Positions 17,167 through 25,509 of a stretch of DNA of 53,497 nt are shown piece after piece. Source of the DNA: Serendipita indica DSM 11827. Lineage: Eukaryota; Basidiomycota; Agaricomycetes; Sebacinales; Serendipitaceae. The position numbers were made by a program, and so were the translations under genes. The stretch lies in NCBI GenBank assembly GCA_910890315.1, contig CAJVGD010000048.1:1-53497 (forward strand), written 5' to 3'. How positions within the stretch are numbered: the first letter of the stretch is position 1; every line of letters begins with the position of its first letter. The notes under the pieces were generated by a model that ran no database searches, was not told where the DNA came from, and saw only the letters and a list, made by a program, of their open reading frames with translations.

Positions 17167-17847
17167 TCATATATTCATAATACGACTATTACTTTCGTGT
17201 CTATGCTCCTCGTCCACTGTCCAGGAACTTCTTGATGTCCAGCCCATAATATTCGCCTTCCTTGCTCTCCCCATCTTCTCGAACGATTGCCTTGTAAAAC
17301 TGACGACCGTTGTCGTTCCTACTATCGATACCCACCCACAACCCTTTTCACCGTCTGCCTGGACCTGCAGCGCCGCCTGTCGAATCATCTTGGTGCCCCA
17401 CCCTTTCCTGGTGTGGTGGGAGGATATTGATATGAAGAAAGCCGGGTAAACATCGAGAACTTCTTGACCCGTCAAAGCTGGGTTAGCAATGAAATCCAGA
17501 TAATACAGCTCTGCGCCCGTGTAGGCGTCGCGGTCTGCATCTTCGGGCTTAGGGTAGCGTGGGCGAAGGGTGTACCAATTCTTCTCTGCATCCGCTTCGA
17601 ATGCACGGCAGTTGGATGAGCCGACGACGTAGCCGACGACATCCTTTTCCACGCCGGCATCGTCGGTCTCGACGAGGACGTAGCGCCATGCGCTGTCGAG
17701 ATGGAGGTATGGGACGGCGTAGACGAGACCTGGCATTTCTGGTTTTTGAAGAGATGTTCGGCAGACTTGCCAGCGTCGCCTCAACAAACAGATGCGCGAC
17801 ACGGCTCCTTCGTCTGCGAGTGTGGCCTTGCGGAGGTGGAGTGGCAT
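17167..17847 (-). CDS. GNAT-family N-acetyltransferase
   Basis: An intact 226-codon frame starts with MPLHLRKATLADEGAVSRIC, the usual first strand and helix of GNAT enzymes, and has the acetyl-CoA binding motif in RKGWGTKMIRQAALQ (R/QxxGxG/A) near residue 150. A core strand LYYLDFIANPAL precedes it. The family transfers an acetyl group from acetyl-CoA to an amine; the substrate is unknown. The ATG at 17,847 is the natural start because the motif spacing then fits. A sequence resembling a 3' splice site (TTGTCCTCTCAG) lies about 20 bp upstream, so the 5' UTR may be spliced or the gene may share exons with the small gene upstream. The last 30 residues look poorly conserved. Confidence 0.85.
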   Translation of the reverse strand: MPLHLRKATLADEGAVSRICLLRRRWQVCRTSLQKPEMPGLVYAVPYLHLDSAWRYVLVETDDAGVEKDVVGYVVGSSNCRAFEADAEKNWYTLRPRYPKPEDADRDAYTGAELYYLDFIANPALTGQEVLDVYPAFFISISSHHTRKGWGTKMIRQAALQVQADGEKGCGWVSIVGTTTVVSFTRQSFEKMGRARKANIMGWTSRSSWTVDEEHRHESNSRIMNI

Positions 17848-17879
17848 TGTCGATGGGACGTTGCTAATCCTGAGAGGAC

Positions 17880-18224
17880 AAAGTGAGTTAAAGTAGGTGA
17901 ACTGGACGACCTGTCTATAAGTACCTTGTGTGCGAGGTAGTCGAACCGGTGGAGAGTTGTTGGCGGGAGTCTGTCACTCACCATCGCTTGGAGTGGGTAG
18001 AGGGTTTTATAAGCGTGAACAGCCTGACGCACATGCTCAGAGGCGGCTCATTTAGCTCCAGCTTCGTCCGGGAATCGCTCGCAGCCAGCTGTATAAGCAG
18101 CCATCGCGCCCGTAGAGAGATGACTTACGAAATGCTTCCAATCGACACGACGAAACCTCGGATAATCTTTATCTTTTGATGGTGCGGTGGGTGCGGCGAA
18201 CTTGGATCGTTTAGACTTGACCAT
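17880..18224 (-). CDS. Small uncharacterised basic protein, spliced, uncertain
   Basis: An ATG at 18,224 opens MVKSKRSKFAAPTAPSKDKD followed by PRFRRVDWKHF. A good donor (GTAAGTCAT) follows at about 18,128. After an acceptor near 18,022 comes AVHAYKTLYPLQAM and another donor (GTGAGTGAC). Later exons could include HRFDYLAHK. I do not recognise the protein. It is divergent from TFB5, with only 10 bp between the two start codons. It may continue into the GNAT gene, which starts about 30 bp after a possible acceptor, but no domain supports a fusion. Confidence 0.4.
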
Positions 18225-18234
18225 CACTGCGGTC

Positions 18235-18575
18235 ATGAAAGCCGTCAAGGGCGTCTTGATCACTTGGTGAGCTGAGATGACAAATGGGCTGCTACGTCGT
18301 TCTAATCAGTTTTTCCGCGCGCGGGGTTTGGACCGAACCAATCACAGCGATGCAGCCGTCAAGCAAATTCTGTTGCAAATGAACGAGAGGCGGAGGGACG
18401 AGGATAGATTTGTCATCGAGGACCTTGACCAAACTCATTTGCTGATCAAAGCGGACGGGGAGGAGAACATGAGGGCCGAGCTGGAGTCCGAGGTGAGTGG
18501 GCAACCCAGGGGGCGTAGTGGGCAATCTGACCACAGTATCAGCTCGAAAAGAACACGTATAGCTTGGAGCCATAG
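18235..18575 (+). CDS. TFB5: TFIIH core subunit TFB5 (p8, GTF2H5/TTDA)
   Basis: Three exons, 18,235-18,266, 18,348-18,492 and 18,537-18,575, join in phase to 71 residues plus stop, the usual length of TFB5. The protein begins MKAVKGVLITCDAAVKQILL, continues RFVIEDLDQTHLLIKAD and ends EKNTYSLEP. TFB5 is the small subunit that stabilises TFIIH through Tfb2/p52 and stimulates nucleotide excision repair. Introns are 80 and 44 bp with GTGAGC/CAG and GTGAGT/CAG ends. The frame is perfect, in contrast to several neighbours. Confidence 0.96.
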
Positions 18576-18821
18576 TGTCGAGCAATCGGAGAGCAGACCG
18601 TATCAATTTTGGTCGGCCACAGTTGCAACCCCCGCCTTACCAAGGCCCAAACTGCGAGGAAATTCCGAGCATCACATCGAGTGCCATCTTTTGCATACCA
18701 TTCGAGATGCGAACGCAGGTTTCCTGATGCCTGTACAAGTACAATAATGATATTTTATCAAGTCACGGGTTGCGCCATCATATTGATACTTCTAAGAGGT
18801 ACAGGATTGCGTGATTGAGGA

Positions 18822-19233
18822 CTACGAAGGTGGTTTCGTGAGCAGGTCGGTGACCTTTTGCTCGACTTGTTCTGCAGAAAGACCTTCAAGCTCGACGTGA
18901 CGCTCTACTCCTCGTTCTTTAAGATGCAAAAGAATGTCGTTAGCTTCATAGACAGAGAACACCAACCACATACCAAAGCGGGCAAAGGCACGAGCTGGCG
19001 TTCCTTGGGCTTCTCGAATGAGCACAGGGAGATCAGGATTATTCTTCTTGATGAGTGGATATGCGGAAAGAACAAAGTGCCTGCTCAACCAGTCTCGTTT
19101 TAGCGCATTTGCTCTGTCGAAACAAAGCCACAAGTACAAATACGGACCTTGTACCAGCAGAAGCTGTTCCAGTTTGACAAAAGAGTAGACGGATTTCTCT
19201 CAGTGCTGGCGAGAGGACAGCGTTCAACGACAT
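18822..19233 (-). CDS. NDUFA2: NADH:ubiquinone oxidoreductase subunit NDUFA2 (B8)
   Basis: Exons 19,148-19,233, 18,974-19,080 and 18,822-18,916 join to 95 residues plus stop. The protein starts MSLNAVLSPALREIRLLFCQ and has the thioredoxin-like L51/S25/CI-B8 core HFVLSAYPLIKKNNPDLPVL then IREAQGTPARAFARF. It ends with ERGVERHVELEGLSAEQVEQ and a short tail. This accessory subunit sits in the matrix arm of mitochondrial complex I. Introns are 67 and 57 bp with GT-AG ends, and the phases are exact. An in-frame upstream ATG at 19,299 would add 22 residues, but the start at 19,233 matches the usual family length. Confidence 0.95.
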
Positions 19234-19408
19234 GGCGAGGTCCAAGGTTACTTTACTCGTCGGCGGAAGTCTACGACCGCTCGAAGGTAGACTAGACATA
19301 TATCAAAAAGTTGATAATCATTGCAATCTAAACGAAGCTGGTCATGGTAACCTTATCGTCTTCACTTGAACCCGTTCACATTACTTTCGACCTTTTGGGC
19401 TCCACAAC

Positions 19409-20546
19409 ATGTCGTCCATTGTCGCCCACAGACTGCTCATGCGCAGTGCCTTGCACGCAAAACCTTTCGGAATCTCATCTAGGCGCGTATTTAGCCGATC
19501 CGCGATGCACAACCTTGCCGTCGTAAACGCACGCGGGTTCGCCATCTCTGCGCGTCTTGCGTCACCCGCAGCGAAGCCAAAGTCCAAAACAACAGCTGCA
19601 AAGCCTAAGACGGTGAAAAAGAGTGAGTAGTCATGGGACTTTTGAAGCGCGAGACGGTTGGGGATTGATGGCTCGGTGGTTACACCTCGTAGGTACGACG
19701 ACAAAGGCGAAGAAGACGACGAGGAAGAAGGCTGCTCCCAAGCGCAAGACTGCTACAACTGCTGCAAAGAAGAAGGCGGCACCAAAGAAGAAAAAGGCGG
19801 CTCCCAAGAAGGAGGAGAAAGCTCCAACGCCACGTACCGATCGTGAGTGAATAACAGACGTGCATAGAATTGGACAAACTGACATGATGTCACGTGTAGC
19901 TTCACTTCGTCCCCCTCCGCGCCGTGTCTCTGCCTTGACCATGTTCGTCAAGCGCATGTATCCGACTCTCCAGCCCAAGCCTGAGAGGCTACAGCGGGGT
20001 TGATTCAACTTACTTCAATGTGGAGTGGAATGACAGATGCGGAGAAGAAGGTGTGCTCTGTCCACTGCCGACGAGGTTTTTAGCACTAAGCCGTCGATAG
20101 CCTTTCGAGGAGGAAGCCGCTACGGAGCGAGTCAAGCGTGCCCAAATTTACGAAAAGTGGCGTGCGGATCTTACACGAGAGAGGTCAGAACCATCAACGA
20201 GTATCTCACAAAGAGGGTGCCCATAAAAGCTTGGGCTGTGACCGACCGTGAGTACACGAACAGTTTATAAAGCCGTCGTGTATAACATGTTGGTTTAGCT
20301 ACGAAGAAGAGGGCCCCTACCGGATTCGTCAAGTTTTACGCCGAGTCAATGAAGAATGGGACGATCGATGTTTCAAAGGCACCCGCAGGCCAGAGACCAG
20401 CCACATATGGGGCAGTAGAAGCTGCAAAGCTCTGGAAGAGCATGACCGAGGCCCAAAAGGCGGTATGTTTACACCTTCTATTCAAACTTGAAGCCTTTTG
20501 TCTCACGACTCGTTGCAGGTTTACAAGGCTTAAGGACGCTGGGTGA
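19409..20546 (+). CDS. Mitochondrial HMG-box DNA-binding protein (Abf2/TFAM-like)
   Basis: The ATG at 19,409 gives an Arg/Ser/Ala-rich leader (MSSIVAHRLLMRSALHAKPF) that fits a mitochondrial targeting peptide. An intron from about 19,621 follows. The next exon is a Lys/Ala-rich linker with repeated KKAAPK units (about 19,700-19,840). Then come two HMG-box-like parts: the first has PPPRRVSALTMFVKRMYPTL (near 19,910), the second APTGFVKFYAESMKNGTIDV and EAAKLWKSMTEAQKAVYKA (20,300-20,530). Between them a helix with RVKRAQIYEKWRADLTRERV is visible. Such proteins package mtDNA. The frame slips near 20,010-20,110 and in the last codons, so the exact end is 20,533 or 20,546. It converges on eL31. 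Confidence 0.8.
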
Positions 20547-20874
20547 CGGTCGACTCTTTGTACACTATTGTCAAGTGTTTGCCATCTGGCCGCGGTTCCG
20601 CCCAGCTCAAGGATAGCCATCAAATAGTAACTCCATCTCGATTTATAACTTTTGGACCGAATGTGGCTCGTATACCTGCTAGTCATTCGAATATCGAATG
20701 AAACCAATTCTCCTTCTGCCAAAGTCTGGCGTGTTCCGCCACTAGATGAAACAAAGTTTGTGCATGCGGCATACGTTTTCATTGTGCATGGGAGTGCGTA
20801 TGCGAAGCGATACCGATAACGTACAAGAAGGTTGCTAGCTGCTACGAACGGCGAGACCAAAAGTAAAGGCACAT

Positions 20875-21503
20875 CTACTCGGCGTCGACGACGGTTGTTT
20901 GCAGACCCTACCGACAACGTGAGCATGAATCAAGGTGACAGACAGAAAGAGAATGTACCTTGAACGACTCGACCGGGACGTACGAGGCATAAGTGTACAG
21001 CTTTTCTTTTGCACCCTCGTCGTCATTTCGCTTTCCTGTAAATCAATGTAAACGTGGATTTGATACAAATAGACATGGGACGCACGCTCAAGCTTGAGAC
21101 GCATGCGATGGGGGACGCTCTTGACGCCACGGCTCCAGAGCTGTTGGTTGAGTTTTGGGTCAATGCGAACGTCTGAAGTACCCATGTGCTTTCGAGCAAA
21201 CTCGACGACGGACTGGTCGGGGATTGTGTGAGTTGGGCGCATCGCAGATCGAGTTGAGAGGATCCAACGTACCTTGACGGCCCATGGTGCACGCTTCTTA
21301 AAGGATCGACCGTGTACGCGCTTGTGGAGGTGGATAGTGTACTCGCGGGTGACAACGTCGGCGAGAGCGCTGCGCTTGCCGGTCTATGGGATGAACATAT
21401 TGCAGTATTGGTACGATTAAAAGAGTAAAGAGCAGGATCTGTTAGCCAGATTCATTGAAACGCCATAATGTAAACTGACCTTTTTCTTCTTTTCGGTGGG
21501 GGC
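20875..21503 (-). CDS. RPL31: 60S ribosomal protein eL31 (RPL31), first codons not located
   Basis: Five exons join exactly in phase: 21,480-21,503, 21,273-21,383, 21,086-21,212, 20,959-21,035 and 20,875-20,907. Together they give 123 residues and a stop. The product reads [84 protein letters not shown] and [10 protein letters not shown]. eL31 sits near the peptide exit tunnel of the large subunit. Introns are 51-96 bp. The first exon with the ATG should lie upstream of 21,503 but I could not fix it; an acceptor (GACGACAG) ends there. The coding frame shows no damage. Confidence 0.93.
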
Positions 21504-21959
21504 CTGTCGTCGTCCAATAAGTCCAGTGCATGATAGGTTTATACAGTGATTCGTTGCGTAAGAGCGTCATGGCGAGTCGTTTGAATCATCCAAGTGGTAT
21601 ATCGTGCAAAAGCCGGCATAGGTGACAATGTGAATTCCAAAGGTATTAACAGTCAGTATACAGCTGATCAATAATGATTTGATGAATTTTGCTTGCCATT
21701 TGTGCAGATGGGCGGCGGGAGTGGTGGTCGAGGGATCGGTGTAAGGGCGACAAAGTTTGGTGGACCCCGGCGGCCGGCCTGACCCCAGTTCTCTGTACTC
21801 TGTGCGCATCCATAAAGTCGACGAGTTTGCTAGAATTACCATGCGACTGGAAGTGTTTCAATCTTTGAGCTGCACAGATGCTGCACCATGACAATGCTGG
21901 ATGCGTGCGCTCGTTCTCGTTCATCTAGTCGAGGAAGCGTCAAGGTCTCTAGTTCTACG

Positions 21960-22573
21960 AGAATAATTCTATCCGATCGTGCGTACCAAGTCGTCTATAC
22001 TCTCCTTCGCTGACCACGTAGTCACTGCCAACGTTGGACAACGCCAAATCAATACTAGGGCCATCATTGGAGGAGCCGTTGGAGTTGTCGTTCTTTAAGC
22101 GTGATTGTTATTGGATTTTCCATCCTCTTCTCTCGTCAATCCCGAAAGAGGCACTTGACAGAACGTGGAACCCCCAACGCCTCATTCGTGCCGGCTTCCC
22201 AGTCATCCGCATACCCTTCAACGATGTCCTGGTTAACACTAGGCACATCCTTTCCATATCCATCTAATACTCAATCTCCTGCTCCTCCATCCTACAGCGA
22301 GCCAAACGAGACCAGATTGACGTTCCCAGTGTTACAAAACCGACCTAACGAAATAAAGTTACACGAGCCATCAGGTAGCATATCCGAACGAGTGGTCACC
22401 GACATCATCGGGCAGTATGCTCAAGCCAAGACCTCATCTCGCTGGAGAGTAAATTGCGCACTGCAAGCTACCTTCCAACGGACAACTCAAGTGAGATTCC
22501 AATGTCAGATTGGCAGACAGCTGGAGTGACAACACTCGAGCTAAGAAGATTGCAAGAGGCGTACGACCGGTAG
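21960..22573 (+). CDS. Single-pass membrane protein with proline-rich cytosolic tail, N-terminus unresolved
   Basis: One frame reads NVGQRQINTRAIIGGAVGVV and leads into a hydrophobic span (VIVIGFSILFSR) followed by basic RQSRKRHL, a membrane anchor with the positive-inside side after it. A tail follows with SSAYPSTMSW and SPAPPSYSEPNETRLTF. A later frame ends SDWQTAGVTTLELRRLQEAY and a stop at 22,571-22,573. The layout resembles fungal cell-wall sensor or WSC/mid2-like proteins, but the extracellular part is not identifiable upstream. Frame changes occur within the membrane span (near 22,095) and near 22,375. The function is unknown. Confidence 0.5.
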
Positions 22574-23245
22574 GTCAACAATGTGGTGTACTACAGGAAC
22601 AAGCCGCTGGGAAATAAAGAAGAGGACGTTCATTCCACTGGACAAGGAGGATATTCGTGGTGTCCCCCTTGATCGAAATCTCGGTGCATGAACAAGTCTA
22701 GTTTGGACCGCCGAAACAGAAGCCAATGAGGACTGACTTGGGTTATGTCGGCTGACGGGGATCATCCAGTCTGATTGGTACTGAATTTTGTCTCGGAGGA
22801 ACAGACTATGACCTGTTGGGAGTGGCGACGAGATCACAAAGCCAAGGTTGAGCCCCTCGCGGCGGCCGGGGTAACGGTTTGTGAGGGTAAAAAAGTTGAC
22901 TGGACGGTGTCTGAAAAAAGCAAAATTAGACAAGCGACAGCGGCGGAGAGAATAGGAGGTCTGGCCGAATGAGCAGACGGAGCGCACGGCTGGAATGGGC
23001 CGACCTTTGACTTGTCCCAGTCTTTATTCGACGCTATTGTCCTCCTCCTGCTACCGCCAGGCACCACGAACGCCAAATGGGCCCCTAGAGGCGAGCAAAT
23101 AGCATAAATACCCACGGAGTCTCCATGCCCCCCGAGGCCGCAGAGGCTTGTACCCGCCCTCGATCCCCCCCTTTTACTCTACCCTCGCAAACCAGAGTCT
23201 ACACCAACGACTCTACGTGTAACCTATCTGTACAAGATCAACATC

Positions 23246-23833
23246 ATGCGCACTTTTACGTTTGCCGTCCTCTCCCTCGCCGCCGTCGCCTCTGCGGCCA
23301 ACATCGGACGACGCCAAAGCCAACCGCCAGCCTGTGCGACCCGCTGCTTGAACACGGGCACAAATAATGTTCCAACGGGTAGTTGCGACCCAGCAAACTT
23401 TGCGTGTCTGTGCTCCTCGGTAGAATATGTTCAGGGCGTTATCAACTGCCTCGCCACGGTATGCATCCTTGTTTTATTCTGTTTTTCCCCTTTTCTCACT
23501 GCTTTCTCAGGACTGCGCAGACCACCAGGACCTACTTACGTCCATTCAGTACTCGGCTGGATTCTGCGGAGTCGCTGTACGTCTCTTCTACCACGATTAT
23601 AGAATATCATGACTGACTACAAAATACAGGGCGTTAACTCGCAACTTCCTGTAACCACTCCGACCGCCCAGCTCACGCCTACGTCGACCGGGAGCCATTC
23701 TACATCGTCGAGTGGTACCTCTTCCGCTTCGTCGTCCAGCAGCAGTGGAAGCTCTGGAGGCGATGAACAAGGCTACCTTTCCGGGGCAACTCTTGGTGCC
23801 CTTGCCCTCGCCGCTGTCGGTCTCGCCTTTTAG
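23246..23833 (+). CDS. Secreted CFEM-domain protein, probable GPI anchor
   Basis: Exons 23,246-23,458, 23,511-23,576 and 23,630-23,833 join to 160 residues. A signal peptide (MRTFTFAVLSLAAVASA) is followed by a CFEM domain with all eight cysteines: ACATRC, GSC, FACLC, NC, DC and FC. The CFEM tail is followed by a Ser/Thr-rich stretch of about 35 residues and a hydrophobic C-terminus (GATLGALALAAVGLAF), the layout of a GPI-anchored wall protein. CFEM proteins bind haem or act at the cell surface, and some are effectors. The characteristic Asp (in GSCDPANF) is present, which is common in haem-binding members. Introns are 52 and 53 bp. A TATA-like CATAAATA lies near 23,104. Confidence 0.94.
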
Positions 23834-24469
23834 ACCTCTACACGACCATGAAAAGACTACAATGACCATTCACTTTTCTCTAAAGGATGTCGCTCTCACT
23901 CTCCTTGTCATCACGCCACCAAGGACAACAGGGACAACGCTTTCGATTCGTTGTGTGCCATACTTTAGCCGTGTACTTTCTTCGTTCTGCTATCTGCAAC
24001 ACGCAAAAAGAGTGACATATACACAACTTGTGAAGCAAGTCCCGAAAAATTTGTCAAGATGGTTCGACCCGCTGTCCTCAGGTGTATAACAGGCTGGTTA
24101 CCCACGTTCCTTATGTCCAGGTGGATGCAAATGATGCACCTTTACCTGGGGACATGTTCACCCAAACCATAAAGGTGAAACGCGCCCACTGATTCTGCCG
24201 TGCGAACGTGTCGGTACAAGAATCGGACATCCTCAACACAGACGGAGCAACCTCTGGTAACCCAACAAAAGGAAGAAATAACCATCTGGTTCGTCTTATC
24301 GAGAAGGATGCTGACGTCTAGGAGATTGCCGGCTAACGAGAACCGGTCGACTGGCAGCGCGCGCGCCTCGTGTTCGCCCAACTAGGCCACTTGGAGCCAA
24401 AGGTGCCCGAACGATGGATTCGGTCATCAAAAGCACAGGCGTAAAGGGTTCATTTCAAAGATAACTGTA
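23834..24469. other. Intergenic region
   Basis: No supported gene. A minus-strand frame of 79 codons (24,142-24,381) has no recognisable motif and no splice context. Confidence 0.4.
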
Positions 24470-24893
24470 TCAGTACAAGAGTGTTGAGATGGATCCTTTG
24501 TACGCCTCGAGATAGGTCACCATGCCATCTACCAAACCCGCCTTGAGGCTCCCATCCCAAGAGCGCACGAGCCAATGTCGGTCGCAGTCTCGTCCTGCAA
24601 AAAAAATCCAATCAGTCAAACGCTAAATTTTATAATTAACAGGGAAACACTTACGTAACAGCCATAGCCTCTTCGAGCACGTTGGCGGGTGGTCGATAGG
24701 TCACCTTGCCGAGTGATACACCCACCACCGTGGCAAATGCATAATCCGGCCAATTGTCGCACTCGTCATATCGTGTCTGGAGGCAGGTCCTTTCCGCCCC
24801 AATCGCATCATTAACGAAGCACCGGCTGATGGACTTGCCCAACTCTAGGAGTTCAATGACACGCTGGAGCTTGGCTGTGGGGTGTCGACGCAT
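24470..24893 (-). CDS. Small chimeric gene ending in the C-terminal module of an extended SDR
   Basis: The ATG at 24,893 opens MRRHPTAKLQRVIELLELGK and about 30 further residues unlike the SDR neighbours. From DYAFATVVGVSLGKVTYRPP onward the protein matches the C-terminal part of the extended-SDR genes at 40 and 41 kb. After an intron (24,595-24,654) the exon has RLRPTLARALLGWEP and, one frame away, GLVDGMVTYLEAYKGS, with a stop at 24,470. The same end in the 41 kb gene reads TKLRPTLARSLLGWEP and LTDGMAAHFEAWKA. No NAD-binding part is present, so this is not an enzyme by itself. A TATA-like GGTATATATTAG lies about 40 bp upstream of the ATG. It may be an expressed chimera or a pseudogene. Confidence 0.55.
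24603..24741 (-). repeat. SDR C-terminal segment, copy A
   Basis: About 139 bp are nearly identical to 40,005-40,143 on the same strand. The segment spans the end of one exon (TYRPPANVLEEAM) and most of the following intron. Only a few single-base differences are visible. Homology stops sharply at both ends. Confidence 0.9.
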
Positions 24894-25509
24894 CTTAGTT
24901 CAATGCCCTCTGCTCGTTGAAGCCCTCTAATATATACCCAGAGGTCACATGATCTCAAACTTTAATCTTACCAGGTCACATGACGAAAAGGTTCAAAACT
25001 GTTCCAATGAGTGGCGTCGCCATTTCTCTCAGATCTCGCCCATTTCTTTACTTGTAGTTACAAAGGCGATACTCATACAAAGATAAGAAGCTAATCTATC
25101 TATCATAAATGTTTCATGAGTTTAGTATAGGCCCTCATTGAGTAATCGGGCCGACAAGCCACCTGCGACCAACATTGGAACAGTTTTGGAGCCCACTGTA
25201 CGTTCTGGGCTATATTGGCTTAGCCCGTGGTGCTAAAAAGAGATATTCATAGTTGTGAATTACATACTTGAGGATACGAGTCGACTCAGGGTGAGAAGTA
25301 TCGTACGTCATCTGTCACTTAGCGAGTAGTGACAGCATACATGAACACAATCCACCCTCTTCACATGCATGAAGGACGCACGCCATCTGTCCATGATCTC
25401 CGCGTCATATTCTCAGGCGGTCCGCAGGAGCGGCAAGGTTAATCGGATTTTATAGTCCCCACTGGGCACTAGTACCAATTATATCCTAAGCTGATACATT
25501 TACACACAA
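24894..25509. other. Intergenic region between the chimeric SDR gene and NLR2
   Basis: I see no gene. The right part is the 3' flank of NLR2 (minus strand). Confidence 0.4.

Noticed and set aside
20336-20926. Minus-strand frame of 196 codons between the HMG and eL31 genes
   Set aside because: It overlaps the last HMG exons in antisense and has no recognisable domain.
22541-22987. Minus-strand frame of 148 codons
   Set aside because: No motif, no splice context and low-complexity composition; not supported as a gene.
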